In this document: positions 1 through 6,308 of the stretch, piece by piece
Position numbering within the stretch: the first letter of the stretch is position 1
How the letters are laid out: each line of letters begins with the position of its first letter
DNA from: a virus
Length of the DNA stretch: 53,725 nucleotides
Strand: one strand, 5' to 3'
Virus record (IMG/VR): IMGVR_UViG_3300032224_000518
Coordinates: 1-53,725 of that record
Notes under the pieces: generated by a model
The model's input: only the letters and a program-made list of their open reading frames with translations
What the model was told of the DNA's origin: nothing
The model's database searches: none
Translations under genes and position numbers: made by a program

Positions 1-264
1 ACTATTGTAGTTGGTCATCATGCTCCAAGCAAAGGTTCTGAGCATCCACGTTACAAGCATGATACGCTGATGAATGGTGCTTATAATTCTCAGTTGGAAG
101 ATTTTATTATGGATCGTCCAGGAATTAAATTGTGGACTCATGGTCATACTCATGAAGACTTTGACTACATGATTAAACAGTGTCGTGTTGTTTGTAATCC
201 TCGTGGTTATATCAACTACGAAGATCGTGCAGATCGTTTCGAACTTAAATATGTAGAGGTTTAG
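1..264 (+). CDS. Calcineurin-like metallophosphoesterase, C-terminal part
   Basis: The window opens inside this gene, so the start is missing; the frame is open from base 1 and 87 codons are visible. Two metal-binding signatures of the calcineurin-like phosphoesterase fold can be seen: GHH at visible residues 5-7 and GHTH at 48-51, followed by NPRGY at 66-70, which is where this superfamily usually ends. The enzyme would hydrolyse a phosphoester with two metal ions; the substrate cannot be told from sequence. T4-like phages often carry such a gene in the early region. The next gene starts one base after the stop, so the two are probably co-transcribed. Confidence 0.85.
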   Translation, partial: TIVVGHHAPSKGSEHPRYKHDTLMNGAYNSQLEDFIMDRPGIKLWTHGHTHEDFDYMIKQCRVVCNPRGYINYEDRADRFELKYVEV

Positions 265-265
265 T

Positions 266-601
266 ATGAGTGATTATCAACCAGATAAGTGGGTAGTTGT
301 TAAGATTACTGGAAAAGATATGCCACCAGTCCATAAAGTTTTTGCTTGTTGGTCTGGTGGTTATCTTGATGGCGATTCTTGGAAATTGAATTCAGGTATC
401 ACTAAGGTAACAGACAAAGATGATTATTTCTTCTTTGATGGTTCTAGTGGTTCATGTTATGCTTGTCGTAAAGGAATGTATGGTACCAATCTATATGGTC
501 ATGGAGTATTAAATAATTTGATTGATAAAATTGAAAAGGCTGATGGAACATGTGTTATCCTACCTGAGGACACTAATTGGTTGGAGATAAATTATGAATA
601 A
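266..601 (+). CDS. Conserved phage protein of unknown function
   Basis: 111 residues, starting one base after the metallophosphoesterase stop; the GAGG at the end of that gene can serve as ribosome binding site. The protein is acidic, rich in aromatic and glycine residues, with three cysteines near residues 28, 64 and 67 and a fourth near 96. No signal peptide or membrane segment is visible. I do not recognise a family with confidence. It overlaps the next gene by eight bases, which supports a real coding region in a translationally coupled string of small early genes. Confidence 0.7.
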   Translation: MSDYQPDKWVVVKITGKDMPPVHKVFACWSGGYLDGDSWKLNSGITKVTDKDDYFFFDGSSGSCYACRKGMYGTNLYGHGVLNNLIDKIEKADGTCVILPEDTNWLEINYE

Positions 602-821
602 AAGTTTTGTTGTAACTCTTGAAGAAGCAGATGATGGTAGTGGCGACGTAGTTCTCCCTCTTACACCTGAACTACTTGAAGACTTGGATTGGAAAGAGGG
701 TGATACTCTTGAATGGATTGATAATAAAAATGGAACTTGGACGCTACGAAAGAAAGAATCATGGATAATGAATTTATACCACTACTTAATGAAAAAGAAG
801 AAACAATTCTTCACTTTATGA
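594..821 (+). CDS. Small protein with AbrB/SpoVT-like character
   Basis: 75 residues. The first 53 residues contain a strand-rich segment with the pattern VVLPLTPELLEDLDWKEGDTL, reminiscent of the DNA-binding swapped-hairpin AbrB/MazE fold (P-x-x-L-x-x-L-x-W-x-x-G-D). Homologues of this type are common in T4-like phages, but the function is not known to me. The last 17 or so residues (after the Lys-Lys-Glu) are encoded where the next small gene also reads, in another frame, and are probably a non-conserved read-on tail. Resemblance to AbrB is inference from pattern only. Confidence 0.65.
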   Translation: MNKSFVVTLEEADDGSGDVVLPLTPELLEDLDWKEGDTLEWIDNKNGTWTLRKKESWIMNLYHYLMKKKKQFFTL

Positions 822-907
822 AACGTATCTCAGAATTAGAGTATGAAAACTCAAATTTAAAAGATGAAATTAAACAATTAAAATGGTCACTACAGGAGCA
901 CGACTAA
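761..907 (+). CDS. 48-residue coiled-coil protein
   Basis: A short open frame begins with ATG at 761 inside the end of the preceding gene and stops with TAA at 905-907. The product is highly charged, with a heptad-like pattern over most of its length (I, L, F, I, L, Y, L, I, L at regular spacing), so a single coiled coil is expected. Its stop overlaps the ATG of the next gene in a TAATG, and an AGGAG just inside its 3' end serves that next gene. This arrangement supports a real small gene. Function unknown. Confidence 0.6.
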   Translation: MDNEFIPLLNEKEETILHFMKRISELEYENSNLKDEIKQLKWSLQEHD

Positions 908-1182
908 TGCCAAAATTTACATTTATCGGAGAGCACACAGATTTATATGGAAAACCAGATGGTACTAAAGTTACCTATGAGTTTGAAGTTGATTCATTGG
1001 ACGATGTTCTGATTCACGCTGACTTGTTTATTCGTGGTTGTGGTTACAATCCATCTGGAACACTTGGATATATTTCTGATGAAGAATACTATGGTGAACC
1101 TGAGTGGACCACTGAAGAGTGGGATACACCAGAAGATTCTCAACATTCAAAATTTTTCTTTGATACGGAGCGTAACAAATGA
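907..1182 (+). CDS. Conserved phage protein of unknown function
   Basis: 91 residues. An in-frame ATG lies upstream at 883, but I place the start at 907 because it forms a TAATG stop/start overlap with the upstream small gene and has AGGAG at the right distance. The protein is acidic (many Asp/Glu), begins with a predicted beta strand (KFTFIGEH) and has a run of acidic and aromatic residues near residues 62-80. No enzymatic motif is visible. Its stop overlaps the next start by four bases (ATGA), so it is coupled with the MazG-like gene. Confidence 0.7.
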   Translation: MPKFTFIGEHTDLYGKPDGTKVTYEFEVDSLDDVLIHADLFIRGCGYNPSGTLGYISDEEYYGEPEWTTEEWDTPEDSQHSKFFFDTERNK

Positions 1183-1553
1183 GTAAAGTATTCACTGACG
1201 TAGAAGTATTCCTACTTGCATGTGGTCAAAAACATGCAAATTATCCGACAACACCAAATGACTTGTCAGATCTTTATCTAAAATTGATTGATGAGGAATA
1301 TAGTGAGTTTGCAGAAGCAGTTGCAGACAATAATGATGCTGAACAACTCGATGCTTGCTTCGATATGATGTGGGTTATCATCGGTTACATGAAAGCACGT
1401 GGTTGGGATTGCGAAACAGCGTGGGATGAGGGTGCAAAAAGCAATCTTTCTAAAATTAACCCTACTACTGGCATGGTTATTCGTCGTGAAGATGGTAAAA
1501 TTCTCAAGCCAGAGGGCTGGAAACCTCCAAATTTTGCAAAATTCGTGAAATGA
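1179..1553 (+). CDS. MazG-like nucleotide pyrophosphohydrolase
   Basis: 124 residues, all-helical. The metal-binding signature of the MazG/dUTPase-like all-alpha NTP pyrophosphohydrolases is visible: E39, E40 and E43 (EEYSE), then E55-x-x-D58 with D62 following. Such enzymes split NTPs or modified nucleotides, or alarmones, into NMP and pyrophosphate; T4-like phages of marine bacteria commonly carry one, thought to adjust the nucleotide or ppGpp pool of the infected cell. The C-terminal segment (KPEGWKPPNF) is the usual short tail of the phage subfamily. It overlaps the previous gene by an ATGA. Substrate is not predictable. Confidence 0.85.
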   Translation: MSKVFTDVEVFLLACGQKHANYPTTPNDLSDLYLKLIDEEYSEFAEAVADNNDAEQLDACFDMMWVIIGYMKARGWDCETAWDEGAKSNLSKINPTTGMVIRREDGKILKPEGWKPPNFAKFVK

Positions 1554-1554
1554 C

Positions 1555-1583
1555 TTGACTTTAATTCAGTTTTGAGGTATAAT
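1555..1583 (+). promoter_or_regulatory. Sigma70-like promoter, conserved type A, copy 1
   Basis: TTGACT at 1555-1560 and TATAAT at 1578-1583 are separated by exactly 17 bases. The whole 29-base element matches the one at 8155-8183 at 26 positions, including nearly all of the spacer. The predicted start of transcription (about six to seven bases after the -10) falls on or next to the ATG at 1590, so the mRNA would be leaderless; no ribosome binding site is present before that ATG. Confidence 0.8.
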
Positions 1584-1589
1584 TATACT

Positions 1590-2096
1590 ATGATTACACT
1601 ATACTTAGACATGGACGGAGTGCTTTGCAACTTTGACAAGGCATATTCGTCACTTCGCACTCGTGCACCCGATGGAAAGCGTTTTCGTTACGCTGTTTTA
1701 GACTTTCACATCTTTGAAGATCTTGAATTTATGCCAGATGCGCAAGAATTACTCACTTATGTGAGTAAACTTGATGACATTACCATTGAAATTCTTACTT
1801 CAATGGGGACTTTCGATGCTCATCAAGGTTTTGCTGCTAAAATTCAAAAACAAAAGTGGTTAGACAAGCATAATATTCCTTATAAAGCCAATTTTGTGCG
1901 CTCTAAGGAAGAAAAAGCCCAATATGCCAACGAAAACACGATTTTAGTCGATGATTCTATTGGATGTATAACACCCTTTAATGCTAAAGGTGGTCATGGT
2001 ATCCTTCATACTAAATCTTCTGACTCAATTCAACAAATTCATGACACCATTCGTGGTATTTGTGGGTTAAATGCATTACGAGGTACATATGCTTGA
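1590..2096 (+). CDS. HAD-superfamily phosphatase (5'-nucleotidase-like)
   Basis: 168 residues from the ATG at 1590. HAD motif I is at residues 7-10 (DMDG, with nucleophile D7 and acid/base D9), a T/S-containing motif II follows near ILTSMG (about residue 70), and motif IV is LVDDS near residue 119. The overall shape resembles 5'(3')-deoxyribonucleotidases and the HAD proteins of T4-like phages, so nucleotide salvage is a reasonable guess. A TTG lies upstream at 1572, but it falls between the promoter boxes and cannot be translated from that promoter. The gene has its own promoter and seems to be translated from a leaderless message. Confidence 0.85.
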   Translation: MITLYLDMDGVLCNFDKAYSSLRTRAPDGKRFRYAVLDFHIFEDLEFMPDAQELLTYVSKLDDITIEILTSMGTFDAHQGFAAKIQKQKWLDKHNIPYKANFVRSKEEKAQYANENTILVDDSIGCITPFNAKGGHGILHTKSSDSIQQIHDTIRGICGLNALRGTYA

Positions 2097-2373
2097 TATT
2101 TTCGCACCTACTTTACAATGGATAAAAGATGACTGGAATTCTAATCGTTTTCGTTTTGTTATTGAGTTGTTGGCTTGGGCTGTGTCTATTGGTTGCTCAA
2201 TTACAATGGCTATCACTGTACCCAATCCTCCGCTTCTTTACATGTATCCTGTTTGGATCTCTGGTTGCGCTATGTATGCTTGGGCTAGTTATACTAGGAA
2301 ATCATTTGGCATGTTGGCTAACTATATGCTCTTGGTAACAATCGATATAATTGGATTAATCAGGATGCTTTAA
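2089..2373 (+). CDS. Small membrane protein, three transmembrane segments
   Basis: 94 residues. ATG 2089 is preferred over the in-frame ATG at 2071 because GAGG lies just before it and it overlaps the end of the HAD gene by only eight bases. Three hydrophobic segments are visible, around residues 22-40, 46-63 and 72-92. It has no signal peptide or known catalytic motif. Similar small membrane proteins lie near nucleotide-metabolism genes in T4-like phages; function unknown. The stop overlaps the next ATG by one base (TAATG). Confidence 0.7.
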   Translation: MLDIFAPTLQWIKDDWNSNRFRFVIELLAWAVSIGCSITMAITVPNPPLLYMYPVWISGCAMYAWASYTRKSFGMLANYMLLVTIDIIGLIRML

Positions 2374-2915
2374 TGAATATTTTTTATTTGGATAAAAATC
2401 CTAGAGTCTGTGCAGAGATGCACGTTGATAAACATTGCGTAAAGATGATACTTGAATATGCTCAACTCCTTTCTACCACACATCGTTATCTTGACGGTAT
2501 TCTTACTGATGGTTTATCTAAGTCTGGTCGCAAACGGAAGCAATACATTCTCTCTGATAAGCGTGAGCAAGTGCTTTATTCCGCTACTCATATTAATCAT
2601 CCTTCTGCAGTTTGGGTGAGACAGTCGGATAAAAATTATATGTGGCTCGCTGAAATGCTCGAGATGTTATGCTGCGAGTATACATATCGTTATGGTAAAG
2701 TTCATAAAGTTGAATCTATTGGTCTAATGCAACTACTAAAGAATGAATTTCCAAAAAATATACCAACTGGCAATTTTACTGAACCGACTCCTGCGATGCC
2801 AGACCACTATAAAGTAGCTGGTGATTCAATTACGTCTTATAAGAACTATTATCTTGGAGATAAGACTCGTATGTTCTCTTGGAAAAATCGTCCAACACCA
2901 AGTTGGATTAGCTAA
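2373..2915 (+). CDS. Conserved T4-like phage protein, DKH-motif family
   Basis: 180 residues. The N-terminus has the recognisable pattern NIFYLDKNPRVCAEMHVDKHCVKMILEYAQ-like (residues 2-31; key residues Asp6, Pro9, His17, Asp19, Lys20, His21, Lys24), a family widespread in T4-like and other marine phages. A second conserved block near residues 67-76 (ATHINHPSAVW) and a third near the end (KNRPTPSW) complete it. The many histidines suggest a metal or nucleic acid binding role, but I cannot assign an activity. It starts in a TAATG overlap with the membrane protein gene. Confidence 0.7.
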   Translation: MNIFYLDKNPRVCAEMHVDKHCVKMILEYAQLLSTTHRYLDGILTDGLSKSGRKRKQYILSDKREQVLYSATHINHPSAVWVRQSDKNYMWLAEMLEMLCCEYTYRYGKVHKVESIGLMQLLKNEFPKNIPTGNFTEPTPAMPDHYKVAGDSITSYKNYYLGDKTRMFSWKNRPTPSWIS

Positions 2916-2918
2916 ATA
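2912..2918 (+). promoter_or_regulatory. Late-promoter-like element CTAAATA
   Basis: CTAAATA overlaps the stop codon of the preceding gene and lies 17 bases before the next ATG. It matches the element found in front of the structural genes further along the window and resembles the T4 late -10 sequence TATAAATA. Chance occurrence is possible in such AT-rich DNA. Confidence 0.4.
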
Positions 2919-2934
2919 CAAAAGAGGAGTTATT

Positions 2935-3180
2935 ATGCCAACATACGTATTTCGAAACAAAGAAACAGGTGAGCAGTTTGAAAAATTGATGAAAATTTCA
3001 GAACTCGACTCATTCAGAGCTGAAAATCCCCAACTAGAAACCATTATACAGTCACCGATGATATGCGATCCTGTTAGAGTAGGTGCACGTAAAATGGATA
3101 CAGGATTTAAGGAGGTATTGCAAAAGATTAACGAACGAAACCCCCACAACGATTTAAGTAAAACCTCTTCACAACTTTAA
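2935..3180 (+). CDS. FmdB-like small phage protein without zinc cysteines
   Basis: 81 residues, starting MPTYVFRNKETGEQFEK, which matches the beginning of FmdB-type putative regulatory proteins and their phage relatives. FmdB proteins usually have two CxxC zinc knuckles; only a single cysteine (near residue 44) is present here, so the metal site is lost. A strong AGGAG at 2925-2929 precedes the ATG at 2935. The gene sits directly before phoH, as in related T4-like phages. Function unknown. Confidence 0.7.
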   Translation: MPTYVFRNKETGEQFEKLMKISELDSFRAENPQLETIIQSPMICDPVRVGARKMDTGFKEVLQKINERNPHNDLSKTSSQL

Positions 3181-3189
3181 GGAATTTTA

Positions 3190-3957
3190 ATGGCTCGTAA
3201 ATCTGCACTAGCGATAGTGGAAAGAGATAATAATGAACAACGTGAGCCCAAACCAATCGCTTCTAATCAATTAAAATTAAGATTAGACAATTTAAAAACT
3301 TTCCAACCACTAACAGAAAATCAAAAATTATTTTTCGATGCATATAAATTAGGCGATTATTTTATAGCATTACATGGTGTAGCAGGAACAGGTAAAACCT
3401 TCATTGCGTTATATAAAGCGATTGAAGAAGTATTGGATAAAAATAATCCATTTAATAAAATTATTGTAGTTCGCTCAGCAGTACAATCTCGAGAGATCGG
3501 TCATCTTCCAGGAGACGTTAATGAGAAGATGGATATCTACGAACAACCTTATCGTCAAATTTGTCATCAGTTATTTGATCGTAAAGACGCATGGGATCGT
3601 TTAGAAGAACAGGGGTATATTCAATTTATCTCAACGTCTTTTATTCGTGGTATGTCTTTTGACAATGCTATTATTATTGTTGATGAAATGCAGAATTTAA
3701 CGTATGATGAAATTGATACAGTTATGACTCGTGTTGGTCATATGTCAAAGATTATCTGGTGTGGAGATTATCGACAGACCGACCTAAATAAACGAAAGAA
3801 CGATGTTACAGGTATTTTGAAATTTTTTGATATTGCGCAGCACATGAAATCATTTACTCGCATTGAGTTTACTGTAGATGATATCGTTCGTTCATCATTG
3901 GTCAAAGATTATATCTTGGCTAAATTAAAATACGAAGATTACGAGGATAGAAAATGA
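3190..3957 (+). CDS. phoH: PhoH-like ATPase
   Basis: 255 residues, the usual length for phage PhoH. The Walker A motif GVAGTGKT is at residues 63-70, Walker B with IIIVDEMQN at 161-169, and a sensor segment with CGDYRQTD near 191-198. PhoH proteins are cytoplasmic P-loop ATPases related to the N-terminal domain of superfamily I helicases; the bacterial ones act with RNA-processing enzymes, and phage copies are widespread in marine and freshwater T4-like viruses without proven function. An AAGGA lies before the start, and the stop overlaps the endolysin start (ATGA). Confidence 0.95.
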   Translation: MARKSALAIVERDNNEQREPKPIASNQLKLRLDNLKTFQPLTENQKLFFDAYKLGDYFIALHGVAGTGKTFIALYKAIEEVLDKNNPFNKIIVVRSAVQSREIGHLPGDVNEKMDIYEQPYRQICHQLFDRKDAWDRLEEQGYIQFISTSFIRGMSFDNAIIIVDEMQNLTYDEIDTVMTRVGHMSKIIWCGDYRQTDLNKRKNDVTGILKFFDIAQHMKSFTRIEFTVDDIVRSSLVKDYILAKLKYEDYEDRK

Positions 3958-4574
3958 TAACAGGAGATCAATTTAAACACTTGTTCCCACGTGCGCAAGA
4001 TCCAGATGGATGGGCTGACGCAATGAATAATGTGTTTCCAACATACGATATTAATACACCAGAGCGTGTAGCAGCATTCCTTGCTCAGTGTGGACATGAG
4101 TCTGGTGGTTGGACAGTTTTTGAAGAAAATCTGAATTACTCAGCGCAAGGATTAAATAGCATTTTTAAGAAGTATTTCCCTACTATCGAATCTGCTACAC
4201 CTTATGCTCGTCAACCAGAAAAAATTGCTAATAAAATTTATTCAAGTCGTATGGGTAATGGTGATGAATCTTCAGGCGACGGATATAAGTTTCGTGGTCG
4301 TGGACCGATCCAGTTGACTGGTCGTGCAAACTATACTAAATTTGCACAAGAGATGTTTGACGACTGGCAAAACGTAGTAGATAATCCTGATTGGGTTACT
4401 GCTGATCGTGACTTTGCTCTTATGTCTGCAATTTGGTTTTGGAATGCAAATAAATTAAATGTGCAAGCAGACTCTGGTGATATTAAACTAATGACCAAGA
4501 AAATCAATGGTGGATACATTGGTTTAGAGGATCGTATCAAACATTATAATGAATGCATGCACTTATTGACTTAA
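3954..4574 (+). CDS. GH19 chitinase-like endolysin
   Basis: 206 residues. The glycoside hydrolase 19 fold is recognisable from the catalytic-region motif CGHESGGW (residues 46-53, with Glu49), the second acidic cluster FEENLNYSA (56-64) and the FRGRGPIQLTGRANY block (113-127). It lacks a signal peptide, so release would depend on a holin; a 3TM holin-like gene lies at 14106-14549. The protein should cleave the glycan strands of peptidoglycan at lysis. A related GH19 domain is embedded in the tail hub protein gp5 of the same phage. Start overlaps phoH by four bases. Confidence 0.9.
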   Translation: MITGDQFKHLFPRAQDPDGWADAMNNVFPTYDINTPERVAAFLAQCGHESGGWTVFEENLNYSAQGLNSIFKKYFPTIESATPYARQPEKIANKIYSSRMGNGDESSGDGYKFRGRGPIQLTGRANYTKFAQEMFDDWQNVVDNPDWVTADRDFALMSAIWFWNANKLNVQADSGDIKLMTKKINGGYIGLEDRIKHYNECMHLLT

Positions 4575-4575
4575 T

Positions 4576-5226
4576 ATGAAGACATTTATACATCATGAAT
4601 TTTCCAAACTTGAACGTATCGACTCTCCCGAAGGTAGATTATACAAAACCCCTTCGGGTAGAGCCTATCCCTCCGTTACAACAGTTACAGGATTGCACTC
4701 ACAAAAATCCATCATGGAATGGAGAAAGAAAGTTGGTGAAGAAGCAGCCAACGCAATCTCAAGTAGAGCAGCAGGAAGAGGAACTCGAATACACAATCTA
4801 TGTGAAAACTATCTCCTCGGAAATAATCCTGAAGCGGATATGTTCGACCAAGATATCTTTAAGAGTTTAATTCCTCAATTAGATTTAATAGATAATATTC
4901 ATGCATTAGAAACACCACTATTCTCGCATCATTTAGAAGTTGCAGGAACTGTTGATTGTATTGCTGAATATAAAGGTAAACTGGCTGTTATTGATTTTAA
5001 AACTTCAAGTAAGTTAAAGAATCGTGATTGGATTCATGGATATTTTATGCAGACGTCAGCATATGCTGTAATGTTTGAAGAATTGACAGGAATTCCTATC
5101 GGTAGACTTGTTGTTATTATTGGAGTGGATGATGAAGAACCACAAATCTTCGAGGAAAAACGAGATAATTGGATTAGTGGTTTCAAAGATTTACGATTGC
5201 AATATAAGCAAATAAAAAAGATTTGA
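4576..5226 (+). CDS. PD-(D/E)XK exonuclease, RecB/MGME1-like
   Basis: 216 residues. The nuclease core is visible: GRGTRIHNLCENYL (residues 68-81), then GTVDCIAEYKGKLAVIDFKTSSK (124-146) with D127, D140 and K142 as the D...DxK catalytic set, and QTSAYA (159-164) as the QxxxY motif typical of RecB-like and mitochondrial MGME1-type exonucleases. T4-like phages of this lineage use such a gene in recombination or DNA processing. It begins one base after the endolysin stop. The tmRNA promoter overlaps its last codon and stop (5223-5226). Confidence 0.85.
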   Translation: MKTFIHHEFSKLERIDSPEGRLYKTPSGRAYPSVTTVTGLHSQKSIMEWRKKVGEEAANAISSRAAGRGTRIHNLCENYLLGNNPEADMFDQDIFKSLIPQLDLIDNIHALETPLFSHHLEVAGTVDCIAEYKGKLAVIDFKTSSKLKNRDWIHGYFMQTSAYAVMFEELTGIPIGRLVVIIGVDDEEPQIFEEKRDNWISGFKDLRLQYKQIKKI

Positions 5227-5251
5227 CATAAATATAAGATTACTGTATAAT
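5223..5251 (+). promoter_or_regulatory. Perfect consensus sigma70 promoter for the tmRNA
   Basis: TTGACA (5223-5228) and TATAAT (5246-5251) are both perfect consensus hexamers with the optimal spacing of 17 bases. Transcription should begin near 5258, about 40 bases before the acceptor piece of the tmRNA. It is the strongest host-type promoter I can see in the window and may also feed the outer-membrane protein gene downstream by readthrough. Confidence 0.9.
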
Positions 5252-5259
5252 AGATATAT

Positions 5260-5333
5260 GGTAATGTGAATTGTTGTATGAAGTGAATGGAAAAGTATTC
5301 TGGACGTGGGTTCGATTCCCACCACCTCCACCA
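5260..5333 (+). ncRNA. ssrA: tmRNA acceptor piece (T arm and 3' CCA)
   Basis: A five-pair T stem (GTGGG 5306-5310 with CCCAC 5318-5322) closes the canonical loop TTCGATT (5311-5317). It is followed by the 3' acceptor strand CACCTCC (5323-5329), discriminator A (5330) and encoded CCA (5331-5333). Just upstream, GTATT (5295-5299) can pair with AGTAC in the coding piece (near 5441-5445) to make the long P2 helix that links the two chains. The 5' end is the estimated transcription start. Confidence 0.9.
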
Positions 5334-5412
5334 TAGCATATTAGACGAACCAGTTTTGGTAGCAAACATAATTGATCGTGTAGCGAGATATTAGTGGCTA
5401 ATGTGCTATGTT
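5334..5412 (+). other. tmRNA intervening segment removed during maturation
   Basis: The segment begins and ends with an 11-base inverted repeat, TAGCATATTAG (5334-5344) and CTAATGTGCTA (5398-5408), with one G.U pair. Stacked on the acceptor stem, it makes one almost continuous helix in the precursor, which is the expected substrate for tRNA-type end processing. No gene is visible within it. Confidence 0.85.
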
Positions 5413-5580
5413 GGGGGTGACAAGGTTTCGACAGGGTAATAAGTACAAACATGGACAACTCGGTAGGCGATGACCGTAAATCAAGCAAACTAAGTAAATG
5501 CAAACGACTCTGTCTACGCATTAGCAGCCTAAACACTGCTTAGGGTTTCGGTAACTTTCCTCGTAACAGAATAAGTTACC
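5413..5580 (+). ncRNA. ssrA: tmRNA coding piece with tag ANDSVYALAA
   Basis: GGGGGTG (5413-5419) is the 5' acceptor strand, followed by the D-arm-like signature GGTTTCGACAGGG. A stem CGGT/ACCG (5461-5464 with 5473-5476) fits the position of pseudoknot 1. The resume codon GCA at 5500 opens a ten-codon frame, ANDSVYALAA, ending in TAA at 5530-5532; with the alanine carried by the tmRNA itself the tag is A-ANDSVYALAA. The stop codon lies in the helix CCTAA/TTAGG, as in bacterial tmRNAs. The 3' end is set at the last hairpin and is approximate. Confidence 0.9.
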
Positions 5581-5587
5581 AAGTTTT
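5550..5587 (+). terminator. Hairpin with T tract after the tmRNA
   Basis: GGTAACTT (5550-5557) and AAGTTACC (5573-5580) form an eight-pair stem with a 15-base loop, followed by AAGTTTTT. It may act as a terminator, as the 3' structure of the tmRNA coding piece, or both. The outer-membrane protein gene starts 28 bases after its base, so incomplete termination would let that gene share the tmRNA promoter. Confidence 0.55.
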
Positions 5588-5607
5588 TAATTTTAAAAGG
5601 AAATAGT

Positions 5608-6051
5608 ATGAAAAAATTAGTTCTAGTAGCTGCATTAATGGCAGCATTTTCTGCACAAGCAGTTGAAGTTGGTGTGAATGGTAGCACCGATACTGCTAAC
5701 ACAGATCGCACTGGTTATGGTATAACTGTTGGTCAGAAGTTTGATAAAGTTGGTGTAACAGCTGGTTTTGATCGTTACACTAAAGGTACTGACCTTGACA
5801 AATACACCTTGATGGGTTCTTATGATGTAGCTAAGGTTGGTACTGCAACAGTTGCAGTTAAAGCTGGTGTTGCATATCTAAACCAGAAAACTGGTAATGA
5901 TGGTTATGCAGGTTTGGTTGGTGCAGGTGTTTCTATTCCTGTTACTAAACAAGTAGCTGCAACTGTTGACTATCGTTATCAAGCTGGTCAAAGCAGAGTT
6001 AATAATTTAGATGGTAGTACTGTTTCTGCTGGTCTGAAATACTCTTTCTAA
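5608..6051 (+). CDS. Phage-encoded outer-membrane beta-barrel protein
   Basis: 147 residues. Residues 1-18 are a textbook Sec signal peptide (MKKLVLVAALMAAFSAQA, cleavage after AQA). The mature part of about 129 residues is made of alternating-residue strands with short turns, enough for an eight-stranded barrel, and ends in Lys-Tyr-Ser-Phe, the C-terminal aromatic signal recognised by the BAM machinery. It resembles small OmpA/OmpW/opacity-type barrels of betaproteobacteria. By analogy with phage Lom and similar proteins, it may alter the infected cell surface, for example to block superinfection; that role is inference. AAAAGGAAA precedes the ATG. No promoter of its own is seen after the tmRNA hairpin. 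Confidence 0.85.
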   Translation: MKKLVLVAALMAAFSAQAVEVGVNGSTDTANTDRTGYGITVGQKFDKVGVTAGFDRYTKGTDLDKYTLMGSYDVAKVGTATVAVKAGVAYLNQKTGNDGYAGLVGAGVSIPVTKQVAATVDYRYQAGQSRVNNLDGSTVSAGLKYSF

Positions 6052-6060
6052 GGATATAAC

Positions 6061-6243
6061 ATGAAGACAATTATCTTACTTACTGCTTTAACATTTTCTC
6101 TTTCAACATTTGCTGCTGAACCAGCAAAACCTGCAAAGAAAGAAGAAACAAATTGCGTAACAAAGGACAAGAAAGGTAATTGTCCTCCTGCACCAAAGTC
6201 AGCCAAGCCGACTCCAAAGAAAAAAGCTGAAGCGACTAAATAA
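6061..6243 (+). CDS. Small secreted Lys/Pro/Ala-rich protein
   Basis: 60 residues. The first 18 (MKTIILLTALTFSLSTFA) are a Sec signal peptide. The mature peptide of about 42 residues is very basic, rich in Lys, Pro and Ala, and has two cysteines ten residues apart around TKDKKGN, which could form a disulphide in the periplasm. It lies nine bases after the outer-membrane barrel gene with AAGGA before the start, so both proteins would be exported together. I do not recognise it; a partner for the barrel or a peptidoglycan-associated peptide are possibilities. Confidence 0.7.
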   Translation: MKTIILLTALTFSLSTFAAEPAKPAKKEETNCVTKDKKGNCPPAPKSAKPTPKKKAEATK

Positions 6244-6251
6244 TATACACG

Positions 6252-6284
6252 TGGGTTGGTGGAACCCAATAAAACCACCATTTT
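6252..6284 (+). promoter_or_regulatory. Mutually exclusive hairpins / possible pseudoknot
   Basis: TGGGTT (6252-6257) pairs with AACCCA (6263-6268), leaving the loop GGTGG. The same loop bases with the T before them (TGGTGG, 6257-6262) can pair instead with CCACCA (6275-6280), and that second hairpin is followed by TTTT. The two stems could be alternatives, as in an attenuator, or form an H-type pseudoknot. It lies between the small secreted protein gene and the next gene. Confidence 0.4.
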
Positions 6285-6308
6285 ACACACAACACAGGAG
6301 AAGTAAAA

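Larger units (their letters stand above)
5258..5580 (+). ncRNA. ssrA: Circularly permuted two-piece tmRNA (precursor)
   Basis: The order of parts is inverted relative to a one-piece tmRNA: the T arm, acceptor 3' strand and encoded CCA (5306-5333) come first, then an intervening loop (5334-5412), then the acceptor 5' strand and tag reading frame (from 5413). The acceptor halves pair perfectly over seven positions with a G3.U70 wobble and an A discriminator, the identity signals for alanyl-tRNA synthetase. The tag frame encodes ANDSVYALAA and stop. Inverted repeats in the loop prolong the acceptor helix, as expected for a precursor trimmed to two chains. tmRNA with SmpB (presumably from the host) rescues stalled ribosomes and tags the nascent peptide for proteolysis. 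Exact mature ends are estimates. Confidence 0.93.

Noticed and set aside
2821-2934. Upstream extension of the FmdB-like gene
   Set aside because: The upstream part reads another frame of the preceding gene; a good AGGAG precedes the ATG at 2935.
5297-5333. A lone tRNA gene 3' half (T arm and CCA)
   Set aside because: No D or anticodon arm precedes it, while the matching 5' acceptor strand lies downstream at 5413 with a tag frame; it belongs to the permuted tmRNA.
5034-5536. Leftward open frames of about 100 codons across the tmRNA locus
   Set aside because: They are antisense to the exonuclease and to the structured tmRNA, lack ribosome binding sites and look like no known protein.
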